Positions 34,612 through 43,999 are shown, counted from the stretch's first letter. The stretch: 64,000 bases of DNA from Syntrophobacter fumaroxidans MPOB (GCF_000014965.1 NC_008554.1:4700001-4764000), one strand, 5' to 3'. Numbers and translations: made by a program. The notes: generated by a model from the letters alone, not told the origin.

Positions 34612-35479
34612 CGGATGCACTCCAAGTCCCGGAAGAAATGTCCCCAAACAGCATCGCCCCATTCAGTGGTATAGGGCCTGACTCTCGCCCCGCCTCCCAA
34701 CGCTTTCAGGAATCATGCCTAATCACGCTATTTGTTAAATTTTTTTTAGTTAACGTTATTCCTGAGAAGCTGCAAGACTCTCCGACCCTAAAGTTCGAAG
34801 GTTCCTACATCCTTATCAGGACAGTTTCCGTGGGTTGGGAAAGGATTAGGCATGGCCCGATTTCAGCATGCAAAAAGTGCAAAAATGGGCCGCGGGAATC
34901 CCTGTCGAAGACCTCGAGTTCGTGTGTTTCCATTTCATGCCGCCCCTGAATGGCAAGGCCGGGTAAAAAATGTGGCAGGTTATGGACAAATTTTGTCACC
35001 GGGGTCCGGAGAGGTGGGCCGACGTTTTCCGTGCTGCCGGAACGCTTGCGGCACGGCCAATGGCCCGGTCGCGCGGCAGCTCCAAATGTTGCCCCGCTTT
35101 TCCGACTTTCTGATATCATGCGAATCACCGCCGAAGTCCGTTCAGGAAGGGGTAAGCTCCTTTCATCCATCCCCGCGAACGGGCATGAGCCGGACGCTTT
35201 CAACGAAGCATGAAAAGACGTCGGACGTGGTCCGCTTCGCGCGGGCGCTCATTCCCGAAAGCATTTGAACGGTGCGAAACGGTTCCGTGCCCGCGTGGAT
35301 CGAGACCTCCCGCCCCTGTTTTTCGTTCAATGCGGGAATCCGGGTCTTTCATGGCTTTGGGGCGGCCGGCCTTCGCCGGGACTCCATTGTGACCGGGGTC
35401 GAGAAAAGTGCTCCGGGAGGAGCCCGCCCGGGGGAGCGTCGTACCGAAGGCAGAACCCTTACCGAGGGGGAGAGAGGAT
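34612..35479. other. Intergenic between divergent genes
   Basis: About 870 bp. AT-rich patch at 34,725-34,760 (TTTGTTAAATTTTTTTTAG) just upstream of the PilZ pair could hold their promoter. No gene accepted in the rest. Confidence 0.4.
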
Positions 35480-36106
35480 ATGAAAACCCATCTCGACCGT
35501 CCGTCGCCCGCTCGCGATCTTGCCGCCGCCAATCTCGGCGGATTCGGGACCATTTTGGCAGATCCGCCCTGGCGCTTCACCAACAGGACCGGCAAGGTCG
35601 CTCCCGAACATCGAAGGCTGTCGCGCTACGGCACCCTCACGTTCGCGGAAATCCTGGCACTGCCCGTGAAGGACATCGCGCTTTTGCAGAGCCACCTCTA
35701 CCTGTGGGTACCCAACGCGCTCCTGGGGGAGGGCCTCGAGGTGATGAGGGCCTGGGGATTTGCCTACAAGACGAACCTGGTCTGGTACAAGATCAGGAAG
35801 GATGGAGGGCCGGACGGAAGGGGCGTCGGCTTCTATTTCCGGAACGTGACGGAACTGGTGCTTTTCGGCGTGCGCGGCAGCCTGCGCACCCATGCCCCCG
35901 GGAGAACGCAGGTCAACATCATTCAGAGCCGAAAGCGGGAACATTCGAGAAAGCCCGAGGAGCTCTACGCCATCATAGAACGCTGCAGCCCCGGGCCGTA
36001 CCTTGAGCTCTTCGCCCGGCACCGCAAAAAGAACTGGTCGCAGTGGGGCAACGAGTTGGATGGAGTGGAGAGAGTCAGACCGCCGTCTCAACTTCCACTG
36101 TTCTGA
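35480..36106 (+). CDS. MT-A70 family adenine methyltransferase
   Basis: 208-aa SAM-dependent N6-adenine methyltransferase. The catalytic ILADPPWRF is near residue 26-34, SHLYLWVPNALLGEGLEVM near 70 and KTNLVWYKIRK near 96 are family segments, and SPGPYLELFARHRKKNWSQWGNE near the end holds the SAM-binding ELFAR. No restriction enzyme is adjacent, so it is an orphan methylase, either phage-derived or regulatory. Start at 35480 is set by GAGAGG upstream. Confidence 0.88.
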   Translation: MKTHLDRPSPARDLAAANLGGFGTILADPPWRFTNRTGKVAPEHRRLSRYGTLTFAEILALPVKDIALLQSHLYLWVPNALLGEGLEVMRAWGFAYKTNLVWYKIRKDGGPDGRGVGFYFRNVTELVLFGVRGSLRTHAPGRTQVNIIQSRKREHSRKPEELYAIIERCSPGPYLELFARHRKKNWSQWGNELDGVERVRPPSQLPLF

Positions 36107-36559
36107 TTCCGACCCGCATCGCGGGCCTGTGAATCACTGGCTGCAGTGCAGGGGACGGCGTATTTCCCGGAGCTTTCTTGACATCCCGCTTCGCGACGGA
36201 CATTCCCGCCGCGCGCTCGACGGTGGGAGTTCGCTTCAGGGTGGAGGCCGAATGATTTTCACCAATCCGCCGAAAAACTTCTGAGACGCGCAAAAGGTCA
36301 GATGCAATCTTCGAATATCCCGATGGGAAACGCAAAGGAAAGGTCGGTGGAAGTGGTTTTTGCGGTTTCAGGGCACCCAGCCGTCGCTTCAGTTGAAAGC
36401 GTCGTCTTGCTGAAGGCCGACCGGTCACGGCCGGTTCATCTCAACGGCTTGCGCCCACAAACCGCCATGAGCCGAGGGCTAAAAACGAAGCTCGAAAATG
36501 GGCCGGTTTGGAGCATCTTGCCACAAGGCACGGGAGGAGAGCGGCACTCACACGGTTGC
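36107..36559. other. Intergenic between convergent genes
   Basis: 453 bp between the methyltransferase and the polyglycine gene. No gene, repeat or clear terminator recognised. Confidence 0.4.
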
Positions 36560-37567
36560 TCAACGGCCGCCGCCGCCGCCACCGCCACCGCCACCGCCGC
36601 CGCCGCCGCCACCGCCACCGCCGCCGCCACCGCCACCGCCGCCGCCACCGCCACCGCCGCCGCCACCGCCACCGGCGGAGCCACCAGGTCCACCGTGTCC
36701 AGCGCCCGATGGTCCCCCGGGACCGTGCCCGGACCCCGGAGCGCCGACACCGGTTCCCGCGCGCGAGCCTCCCACCTGGGGTCCCCTGGCTCCAAGGTCA
36801 GCTGCTGTAACGCTCAGCAGGGATGAAAGCCGGCTTGCCGGGGCATTGCTTTGGATGACGGCCAGCGCGGCCGCGGTGATCTCCTCGTCGGGAGTCCCTT
36901 TGCTTCTGGCAGTGGAGAGGATACGTCCGAAATCGGCCTGTTCCGCCGTGAAATAATTGCGCTGCAGACCCGAGGAAACAATCTGCGCGGCCAGGCCGTC
37001 ATTGAAGCGAACCTGCTTCAAAGAGGCGAGCAGTTCCGCGCTGCGGATCAGCACGGGTAAAGGTGCGGTGGGAGCGGAGCCGGACAATTGCCGGAGGTCT
37101 TCCATGGTCAGTCCTGCATTGAGAAGCTCCGCCAATCGGACATGGTATTCCATGGAAACCCGGGTCCCCTGAGATTCTCGCCCTTCCGGGCGGCTTGCGA
37201 TCAGGGACCGGCTGAAGCGATAATCATCCAGCTTCTTTTCCAGGACTTGTACGATTCTCGCCGGAGCCACGCCCTTGGCGATTCCCTCCTCGATCTTGCT
37301 CACGAACGGCTGTGGGGGAAATCCCTCCTTTTGCGTTGCGATCAGCACTCGCAGAAGCTTTTCAACCTGCGCCGGATCGAAGGCATGCTCATACCCGAGC
37401 GCCAGCAAACGGTTCAATGTAGCCGGATGAACACCCGCGGCCTCCCCCTCCCGCAGGGTGCCCGCGAGGTCGATACCCGCCCCTTGGACCCTCGCGGGAT
37501 GTGCGCCGCAGAGGAGAACGAGCAAAAGTGTCAGGCCCAGGGTGAGATTCCTAAATCGAATTCCCAT
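36560..37567 (-). CDS. Exported protein with C-terminal tail of 36 glycines
   Basis: 335 aa. Signal peptide MGIRFRNLTLGLTLLLVLLC...; then a helical domain (LAGTLREGEAAGVHPATLNRLLALGYEHAF, PFVSKIEEGIAKGVAPARIVQVLEKKLDDY) of roughly 210 residues with repeated G-V-x-P helix turns. The C-terminal part becomes Gly/Pro/Ser-rich and finishes with 36 consecutive Gly codons and one Arg. The domain is not recognised. It starts inside the preceding CBM48 gene (AGGA 7 nt upstream of ATG) and is last of the sigma/CBM48 operon. The antisense polyproline frame is rejected because only this strand has a signal peptide and ribosome site. Confidence 0.8.
   Translation of the reverse strand: MGIRFRNLTLGLTLLLVLLCGAHPARVQGAGIDLAGTLREGEAAGVHPATLNRLLALGYEHAFDPAQVEKLLRVLIATQKEGFPPQPFVSKIEEGIAKGVAPARIVQVLEKKLDDYRFSRSLIASRPEGRESQGTRVSMEYHVRLAELLNAGLTMEDLRQLSGSAPTAPLPVLIRSAELLASLKQVRFNDGLAAQIVSSGLQRNYFTAEQADFGRILSTARSKGTPDEEITAAALAVIQSNAPASRLSSLLSVTAADLGARGPQVGGSRAGTGVGAPGSGHGPGGPSGAGHGGPGGSAGGGGGGGGGGGGGGGGGGGGGGGGGGGGGGGGGGGGR
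36567..36674. repeat. 18-bp tandem trinucleotide array encoding polyglycine
   Basis: About 108 bp of CCG/CCA triplets, organised as repeats of CCACCGCCACCGCCGCCG. Read on the minus strand every codon is GGC or GGT. Such arrays change length by slippage, so the tail is probably variable. Confidence 0.85.
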
Positions 37568-38222
37568 TTCCGTATCCTACGAGCAGGACTGCGTTGTGAT
37601 TTCCAAAGCCGTCTTCTTCATGGAGGCCCGCGCCGGGGTCGGGGATGATCTTCTTGCCGTCCACCACGAAGGCGTATTCGTACCGACCGGACGGAAGCTG
37701 CAGCGTGACCGTCCAGCGTGTTTCCCCGTCGACGGTCCGCGGTTCGCATGGTTCGGCGCGCCACCCGTTGAAGGAGCCCATCACCGCGACGCTCCGTGCC
37801 TCCGGGGACCGCAGGGCCAGCACTACCTGCACTCGATCTCCCCGCACGGCAAGGGGGGCCTTTTCATTCCTGAAAACGTGAAATGCGAGGGCAAGGCACA
37901 CGGCGACCAACACCGCGGCCACTGGGGCCACGCGCAGGGGGGTGAACGTGATCGAACGGGGCGATCCGGCCCATCTCATTATCCGGGTCCGAAGAGGGAG
38001 TCGCCCGGTTCTGACGGAGTGCATGACGGATTCGAGCAGGAGGTCCGGAGGATCGATGTCCGGCATGCGACGGATCGCTTCCTTGAGGTGCTGCATGACA
38101 CGGTCTTCAGCAGGAGGATGCTCCACAACGGACTCTCCCCGGTCACTGCTTTCCCGGCGCAGACGGACATCGTGGCCGTCATCGGGAACAATCGGCTCAA
38201 CGGTGCCTCTATCTTTCACCAT
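37551..38222 (-). CDS. Membrane-anchored anti-sigma-like protein with CBM48/AMPK glycogen-binding domain
   Basis: About 223 aa. The cytoplasmic N-terminus is hydrophilic and ends near RRMPDIDPPDLLLESVMHSV; one membrane span (PVAAVLVAVCLALAFHVF) lies near 100-118; the outer part is an AMPK/isoamylase-N-type domain (VQVVLALRSPEARSVAVMGSFNGW...TVTLQLPSGRYEYAFVVDGK...). Position directly after an ECF sigma gene, with overlap, suggests that the N-terminus restrains the sigma factor and the outer domain senses an extracytoplasmic carbohydrate or protein. GGAGA favours ATG 38222; 38231 is also possible. Confidence 0.75.
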   Translation of the reverse strand: MVKDRGTVEPIVPDDGHDVRLRRESSDRGESVVEHPPAEDRVMQHLKEAIRRMPDIDPPDLLLESVMHSVRTGRLPLRTRIMRWAGSPRSITFTPLRVAPVAAVLVAVCLALAFHVFRNEKAPLAVRGDRVQVVLALRSPEARSVAVMGSFNGWRAEPCEPRTVDGETRWTVTLQLPSGRYEYAFVVDGKKIIPDPGAGLHEEDGFGNHNAVLLVGYGNGNSI

Positions 38223-38772
38223 CACGGTCATTCTCCAGCAACTCGCGCAATTTCTCCAATCCCCGATGGACCCTCATCTTTGCGCCACTCAAAGAAATCC
38301 GCAATGCGGCGGCAATCTCCTCCATCGAGAGTTCCTGGTGATACCGGAGCATCAGGGCCTCACGGTAATCAACGGGGAGCCGGTCGAGCGCCCTGCGGAC
38401 GCCCATGCTGTCCAATCGGGCACACAGCCTGTCCTCCTCCTGGCCGGGATAGTCCAACCCGGAGCCCGGATCGCAATCTTCAACGTCGAGGGTCTGACGC
38501 GCCTTGTTGCGACGCAGGAAGTTCCTCGAGTGATTCAATCCGATGCTGTACAGCCAGGGGAAAAACCTGCCCCCTTCCCGAAACCTGTGCAGCGACGCAT
38601 AGGCCTTGATGAAAGTTTCCTGTGCCAGGTCCAATGCATCTTCGCAGGAACCGGTCATGCGATACATCAGGTTGTATATGGGCTTCTGATAACGCTTTAC
38701 CAGAACGGCATAGGCTTCCGTATCCCCCGCAAGAACGGAGGCAACCACCTGATAGTCGCTGTCCCGGTCCAT
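38209..38772 (-). CDS. ECF-type RNA polymerase sigma factor 2
   Basis: 187 aa. Region 2: AYAVLVKRYQKPIYNLMYRM, EDALDLAQETFIKAYASL and FFPWLYSIGLNHSRNFLRR; region 4: LDRLPVDYREALMLRYHQELSMEEIAAALRI... then KMRVHRGLEKLREL. Between genes for two CBM48-type proteins (39208 upstream, 38222 downstream), all on the minus strand within 2.5 kb, so it appears to be a dedicated regulator of that locus. Confidence 0.9.
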   Translation of the reverse strand: MDRDSDYQVVASVLAGDTEAYAVLVKRYQKPIYNLMYRMTGSCEDALDLAQETFIKAYASLHRFREGGRFFPWLYSIGLNHSRNFLRRNKARQTLDVEDCDPGSGLDYPGQEEDRLCARLDSMGVRRALDRLPVDYREALMLRYHQELSMEEIAAALRISLSGAKMRVHRGLEKLRELLENDRDGER

Positions 38773-38848
38773 GGTCAGGCCCTGATCTCTCCTCCGGGTA
38801 GACGCCGTTCATAAAGATATACAAATCGAGTCGCATACCCGTCACCAG

Positions 38849-39208
38849 TTATTCGACGATCAAAATGGAATTCTTCCTGCCGAAGCCGCTCTCCTCCGAC
38901 AGAGTCGCGCCGGGGTCCGCCTGCCAGGTCTTCCCGTCGAGCACGAAGGCATATTCGTAGCGACCGGGGGGCAATCGGACCGAAACCGTCCATGCGCTTC
39001 CCTCGCGCCTCATGCAGTGGGACTGCCTGGACCAGCCGTTGAAGCTGCCCGCGACGCAGACGCTTCCCGCTCCCGGGGCGATGAGGATAAAACGAACGGG
39101 TATATTCTGGTTTTCAGGCCCACTCTGCACTAATGCAGGAGTGCAATGGGCGAGGAACACCGGAAGCAACAGGGCTGCAATCACCGCCGGGATGAACCGG
39201 TTCCGCAT
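38849..39208 (-). CDS. Exported CBM48/AMPK-type glycogen-binding-domain protein
   Basis: About 119 aa. Signal sequence (MRNRFIPAVIAALLLPVFLAHC) with a Cys at the end that could be a lipoprotein site. The rest is the AMPK/CBM48-like fold: RFILIAPGAGSVCVAGSFNGWS...WTVSVRLPPGRYEYAFVLDGK...GFGRKNSIL, closely paralogous to the outer domain of the 38222 protein. Start chosen at 39208 because the frame upstream has no homology. Probably first gene of the sigma operon. Confidence 0.8.
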   Translation of the reverse strand: MRNRFIPAVIAALLLPVFLAHCTPALVQSGPENQNIPVRFILIAPGAGSVCVAGSFNGWSRQSHCMRREGSAWTVSVRLPPGRYEYAFVLDGKTWQADPGATLSEESGFGRKNSILIVE

Positions 39209-39526
39209 GGAAATGACCTTTATATTCGCAGCCGGGAAGGTTCCAATCACTCAATGGGTATCTTCCCGGCGGCCGCTCAAGCCACCGGGAAAAATGACGG
39301 CACGCCGTCTTGACCGTCTACGCCGACGTCAATCATAGCTTACACTCGAAAGGAATAGAACGCTGATTTTTTCTCCTCGCGGGCAATGAAATGCGGCAAG
39401 CCCCCGTTACGCATCTGCTTGGCCTGAGTGGGGGCGCCGGGCCCTCACCCCCGCCCGGAAAAGACAGGGCACCCTCCGCGGGGTGCCCTCGATCAACCTC
39501 GAACAACACGATGCAATCGGGGCAGC
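39209..39526. other. Intergenic with terminator
   Basis: 318 bp between two minus-strand genes. Holds the terminator of the upstream 154-aa gene and presumably the promoter of the CBM48/sigma operon. Confidence 0.45.
39455..39489 (-). terminator. Intrinsic terminator after the exported 154-aa gene
   Basis: Perfect 9-bp stem AGGGCACCC (39466-39474) with GGGTGCCCT (39481-39489), 6-nt loop; on the minus strand followed by GTCTTTTCC. Sits about 40 nt after the stop of the gene at 39527. Confidence 0.7.
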
Positions 39527-39988
39527 TTACTTCGTCCGCCCCGTCCGGTGCTGGTAGGCCAATCGTTGTTGATGCGTGATCTGGCGCTTGGCAAGGTTCC
39601 AGAGGGGCAGATTGTTTTCGTCGCGCAGTTCGAGCGCCGGAATGGCGTCCTCTACATTGTAATCCAGGGCCGTCAGCACGTTCTGCTTAACCTCATTGCA
39701 CTGCACCACGTTCCACCAAACCGTGACCTCATCCCCGACGTCGGGTCGCTCGTAACCGACCGCCTCCCAGAACCAGACCGGGCCCAATCCGACCAGCTTT
39801 ACCAGGTCGTCGCCGATCTTCACGGTCAGCCCCTGGCCGTCGCGACAGCTCACCACCACTCCGGTGCCGGTCCCGGTGTCCACAACCACGCATCCCGCCA
39901 GGGCCGGCGCCGCCATCGCAACGGTACCCACCAGGAACCCCAGAATCAGGACCAACCCAAACTTCTTTGCCGCTTTCCTGTGCAACAT
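39527..39988 (-). CDS. Exported hypothetical protein
   Basis: About 153 aa with a signal peptide (FGLVLILGFLVGTVAMAAPALA). The mature part has an OB- or SH3-like strand pattern (TGVVVSCRDGQGLTVKIGDDLVKL...VGDEVTVWWNVVQC) with three Cys. No family recognised. ATG 39988 is preceded by AGGAGA. Confidence 0.7.
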   Translation of the reverse strand: MLHRKAAKKFGLVLILGFLVGTVAMAAPALAGCVVVDTGTGTGVVVSCRDGQGLTVKIGDDLVKLVGLGPVWFWEAVGYERPDVGDEVTVWWNVVQCNEVKQNVLTALDYNVEDAIPALELRDENNLPLWNLAKRQITHQQRLAYQHRTGRTK

Positions 39989-40808
39989 ACGCCTTCTCCT
40001 TTCCACAGTTCAGTGCAGATTACCCCAAACGGCCTCGACATTCTTGACGCGCCGCAACGAAAACCGGCCTGCAGCACGGATTTCTGCTCAACATGGTTGA
40101 CCCGGTTGCCGTGTTCCCGTTTGTGAACGGCTTGTCTGGATATACAAACGCGGGGTGTGAATAGTCACCGAAGAATGAGAAAAAATCAGCCGCCCTGGAC
40201 CAAATTTGACTCAACGGAATCTATTTATCATAAATTTCAATAAGATATAGGGTGATTTGTCGATCCTGGCTTTGCAGTGCAGTCTTGACGCCCGGCTCGC
40301 GGTTCATTGAGTGAAAGGTCACGATTCGGAGATTCATGAATACGGCTCATGGATTCACGGTGTTTCTGGTGATTCGACGGGGATTGGAAACGTTCGGGGC
40401 GTTGAGGATGAGTCGCGATCGTCCGGGCCGTCCGCATTTTCCGCACTTCTCCATTCCCGATTCCATTTTGGCCGTAGCGATACATCGATTGTGGTAGAAT
40501 ACGGCCGCGATGCCCGCAAACGCCGGCATCCAGGTGGGCCCGGATTGCGGCTTTCCTGTGAAAGTGCGTCCGTCGCCCCGGCGAAAACCCGGGTCGGGAG
40601 TATCCACTCCGAATTCACCCTGCGTGGGAATGTCGTCTTCTTATCATGGGTTGAGACGATCCGGGCACCGGGGCGCGCCTGCGATGGGGCCCCGTCTCAC
40701 CCTTTTGAGTGGGAGGAGTCCGGGCAAAGGTTTTTGACCGGCACTCAGCCGCATTCCCGACGCTCGGGCGGATGGAATCCCCGCGGTGGCGGTTCGACGG
40801 AGGAAAAG
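39989..40808. other. Intergenic with a dispersed hairpin repeat
   Basis: About 820 bp. AT-rich patch at 40,190-40,250. At about 40,500-40,600 the + strand reads GATGCCCGCAAACGCCGGCA with a matching CCCCGGCGAAAACCCGGG half, the kind of short imperfect palindrome often scattered in proteobacterial genomes. No gene accepted. Confidence 0.45.
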
Positions 40809-41033
40809 ATGAAAAAGTGTCCGGGATGTGCTGAAAAGTTACCGCATGACGCGGGGGAGTGTCCCTTCTGCGGCCACGCGTTCGACCCTGTGGACACTGA
40901 AGAGCAAATGAATCTTAAGAAGCCGGAAGATGACATTGCGTTTTGTCCCAGGTGCAGGAGCAGGGACAAGTCCTACGTGGATTCCACGAACCAGTATTTC
41001 TGCCCGATTTGCAGAGACTACGTCAAGAAATAG
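40809..41033 (+). CDS. Small zinc-ribbon protein
   Basis: 74 aa with two zinc ribbons: CPGC...CPFCG (residues 4-22) and CPRC...CPIC (about 46-68). GGAGGAAAAG directly precedes the ATG. Likely a structural or nucleic-acid-binding metal knuckle protein; no specific function. The longer upstream reading frame has no coding character. Confidence 0.8.
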   Translation: MKKCPGCAEKLPHDAGECPFCGHAFDPVDTEEQMNLKKPEDDIAFCPRCRSRDKSYVDSTNQYFCPICRDYVKK

Positions 41034-41441
41034 CACGAGGCGGGAAGACCGGCTGCAGCCCGCGAGGCCATGTCCGAATTCCGGGCTGTCCGTTCCTTGA
41101 GAGAAACGACCGTTAGCGCTGATTGAGAGAATTTCCACTCCCGTTTCTTGAAGCCCGGGGTAGTTGACGGCAACCGCCGTCAACTCTGTCGGTCGGACAA
41201 AGGTGAAATCGCCTGAGCAAAAAAACACCGGACAACCCGTTTGCCGCGGTAATCCAAAAGCCCGATGTCTTCAAGGCCGGCGTTCACGCGCAGGCCGCCC
41301 GTTCACCAATGCCGAAGCTTCGAGATCCGGGGCCGGCCGACTCTTGCCATGATTACGCATTTGGTGGACACGTTTTCATGTGATGTCGGGGCCGCCCCGA
41401 GGAAGGCATTTATCCGCGGCAGGTTATCGAACCCTGGAACG
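41034..41441. other. Intergenic between convergent genes
   Basis: 408 bp. Contains a perfect hairpin at 41162-41185; otherwise no feature recognised. Confidence 0.4.
41162..41185. promoter_or_regulatory. Perfect 24-bp hairpin
   Basis: AGTTGACGGC, loop AACC, GCCGTCAACT: ten perfect base pairs. There is no T-run on either side, so it is not a standard terminator. Could be an operator, a bidirectional stop between convergent genes, or part of a repeat. Confidence 0.55.
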
Positions 41442-41819
41442 CTAGCCTTTCCACAGTCCGTGCAGATTGCAGTATTCCCTGGCCACAGCAGGCCCGGACG
41501 GGTCGACGGAGAAAACGGCCTCGGGGGGGGCGCCCGGCTTCAGGAACTGTCGGTAAATCTTGTCTCCCACGATCAGTTCCACCCACTCGATGTAGTGTTT
41601 TTCTTCCATCGGATGGGGAACTCCGCCCACCTTGACCTTGATTCCCGCCGCTGATTTCTCCAGCACCGGAACGTGTTTTTCCTTTGCCGCATCCACCGTA
41701 TTCTCAACAAACACTTTCATCGGCTGTCCACAGCACACCAACTCCCCGGCGCCTCCGTGCAGCACCTCGATGATGTTTCCACACAACTCGCATTTAAAAA
41801 CCTGCATCCTTTCGGCCAT
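41442..41819 (-). CDS. dfx: Desulfoferrodoxin-type superoxide reductase
   Basis: 125-aa two-iron protein that reduces superoxide to peroxide. Site I: Cys10, Cys13, Cys29, Cys30 (the desulforedoxin FeS4 centre). Site II: His49, His69, His75, Cys117 and His120 provide the Fe(His)4Cys centre, with Glu47 and Lys48 in EKH as in the characterised enzymes. Start 41819 has AGGAGG 9 nt before it. Typical of anaerobic sulfate reducers and important evidence for lifestyle. Confidence 0.96.
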   Translation of the reverse strand: MAERMQVFKCELCGNIIEVLHGGAGELVCCGQPMKVFVENTVDAAKEKHVPVLEKSAAGIKVKVGGVPHPMEEKHYIEWVELIVGDKIYRQFLKPGAPPEAVFSVDPSGPAVAREYCNLHGLWKG

Positions 41820-42625
41820 GAGAGATATCCTCCTTTGTCACGGAAAACTCCGTAACGGGTTCAGTTCTTTCCATCGTTGCCCTGTGTCTCCTGCCGCACA
41901 TGGAGCGGAAGATTTCGATCTTCTTCCATTTCCGCTGAAGATTGGATTTGCGCTTTCCTCCATTTCGGGGGTTGTCGCCGATCTGGTAGACGGTCTCCGC
42001 AAACGATCGGAGAATCGAAGCTTAATCGAATGCCGCATGTAATTAAGAATGACTTGCAATTAAACAACAACGCCGGAGGATGTCAAGCATGATCTCAGTT
42101 TGAACGCCTCCCCGCTTGACTCACCATCGTGATGGTCCGGCGGACCCTCGCCATGCCGATCAGTGAGACGGGCGGTGTGTGGAGATTCATACGCCTGCGG
42201 TGGAGACGCGAACCTGTGCAGCCGCCGATTCCAGCCTGCCTTCAGTTGGAGAGGTTGCACAGGTTGCCGATCGGGATATCCCTTTTTCCCCGGGGTGGCG
42301 ACGGGCTTGGGAGACCCGCTCCGAAGCGGCCCCCCGGACCAGAGGACGCAGAATGTTCCACGAGGCGCATTGGAAGGCAAACTTCACTTGAAGTCGAAAC
42401 GCCGGAGAAGGGGGTTACCGGACCCCCATCATTGGCTGGAACCAAATATAAGGTGATACTCTTGGCGAATTAATCCTTTTCCCCCATTGCCGGTTCCCGG
42501 GGCTGTCATTACGCTGAACTGAGCGGGAAAGACCTCCTGCCCCGGCGCGTTTTACACATTCGCCGCTGCCCGTGTGCCACTGTTTCAGGGCTTCCCGGAC
42601 TTTACTCCCAAGACTTGGAGGCACG
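41820..42625. other. Intergenic between divergent genes
   Basis: About 800 bp with promoters for dfx (minus) and the nitroreductase-like gene (plus). No repeat or RNA gene recognised. Small frames on both strands have Arg/Pro-rich antisense composition. Confidence 0.4.
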
Positions 42626-43918
42626 ATGAAAACGTTTGCTTTTCCTCCAGGCTATATAGACATGCAGCGATTTGGCCTGATCGATGCCATTCTTGGACGC
42701 CGCTCCCGTCGATTCTTCATGGGAGCAGAGATCCCGGACGGTCTATTTGCCTACAAATCGCGCCATGAGGCCGTGCCGCTCTCCGAGCTTGAAAAGCTCC
42801 TGGTCGTCATGGCCTGCGGGGGAAACAACAGCTGGCATTACATGATATACCGCGCCGCCCGCTATGCGCCTTACCTGTCAAACTACGCCGGCGCTGCCGG
42901 GGGGCGCACCTTTCCTTCCTCGGCGGGGTTCCATACGAGCAGAACTTTTTTCACCGATGATGAAGGGGTCTATCTTCTCGACGCCCGTGACACTCCAGCT
43001 TTTGCGGAGCGGGATGAAGATGGCTCTCTGGAGCCCGATGTTCTCCTCGAAGTGCTTCAACACCATGTGCGGAGGCTGGAAGATGGGCGCATGCTACTCC
43101 CACCTGAAGTACCGTATGTGGAAGCTCACAACACTTGGGTGGTCAATCATCCGGGAACACTTCTCGTGATTCCGGTAGGGGACCTTGCCCAGCACACTCT
43201 CCTCAATCTCTGTTACATGCTTCAGAATGGCCTCGTCGTAACTGATGACATCAACAAAAAGTCTATCCCCGGAATCGAGAAATTCAAAGATATTGTCGAT
43301 GTGAACAACTGCTGGCCCCTTACTTTTGTAGAGCAGATGTCCTTAGCCGAGCTTACCGCGGAGCTTTCGACCAGTTGCTATGCAGGAGCCCTGACTCTTC
43401 AGGCCATGGGGCTCGGGGGGTGGATGTTCAATGGAATCGATCCTTTCAGCATCCTTGGAGCAAGCGGCAATCCATCCGTGCCGGGCCTGAGATTTCGGTA
43501 CGACATGGATGAGCGCTGGCCCTACCCCAATCCGACCGGGCTAGAAGGAGTGATGGAGGGGTTCTGCCCTCCACATTATCCCGATATGCGCGCTGCTGTG
43601 GAGGCGATCTGCGAAAGGAAATTCGGTCCCGGAGGGCCTTTCAACCCGCAGACTCCGGGACCGTGGAAGAACTCCGCCAAGGTCCGTTCCGCGGCCGAGG
43701 TTCACACGGAGTCATTTCGTGAATGCGTAGCCTTTCAGGCTCAGTACATCTGTAACACCTTCGGCAAGTTTCCGGGAACCACTCCTTCCATCTTTGCTGT
43801 TGTGTACCTTCAGGCGCATCATCTCGATCTGGAGTTCTATGACACCTTCTACAAGCCTGGCGCCTATCTGTCGACTCATGCTCAGCACATGACCAGGTGG
43901 CACCCTGAAGGAGATTAG
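42626..43918 (+). CDS. Nitroreductase-fold-like oxidoreductase, 430 aa
   Basis: About 430 aa with a nitroreductase-like beginning: DAILGRRSRRFF near residue 20 (the flavin RRS-x-R region), then PLSELEKLLVVMACGGNNSW near 50 and a mid-protein LAELTAELSTSCYAGALTLQAMGLGGW near 258, which resembles the FMN-cradling second half. It is twice the size of common nitroreductases and has a 100-residue C-terminal extension (SFRECVAFQAQYICNTFGKF...). The substrate is unknown. A TTGGAGG site lies 4 nt before ATG. The next gene, 81 nt on, is a ferritin-like diiron protein, so the two may act together. Confidence 0.65.
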   Translation: MKTFAFPPGYIDMQRFGLIDAILGRRSRRFFMGAEIPDGLFAYKSRHEAVPLSELEKLLVVMACGGNNSWHYMIYRAARYAPYLSNYAGAAGGRTFPSSAGFHTSRTFFTDDEGVYLLDARDTPAFAERDEDGSLEPDVLLEVLQHHVRRLEDGRMLLPPEVPYVEAHNTWVVNHPGTLLVIPVGDLAQHTLLNLCYMLQNGLVVTDDINKKSIPGIEKFKDIVDVNNCWPLTFVEQMSLAELTAELSTSCYAGALTLQAMGLGGWMFNGIDPFSILGASGNPSVPGLRFRYDMDERWPYPNPTGLEGVMEGFCPPHYPDMRAAVEAICERKFGPGGPFNPQTPGPWKNSAKVRSAAEVHTESFRECVAFQAQYICNTFGKFPGTTPSIFAVVYLQAHHLDLEFYDTFYKPGAYLSTHAQHMTRWHPEGD

Positions 43919-43999
43919 GGGGTTGCAGAAGCGGAGCTGTGCCAGGGATTCAGGAGGCTTCGACAGCCAGCCAAACAATATTTCATAGAGGAGACAGTG

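Noticed and set aside
36498-36956. Plus-strand polyproline open frame across the CCG/CCA array, and the matching Ala/Thr and Arg/His frames
   Set aside because: All are mirror images of the glycine array. Only the minus-strand gene has a signal peptide, ribosome site and coupling to its upstream neighbour.
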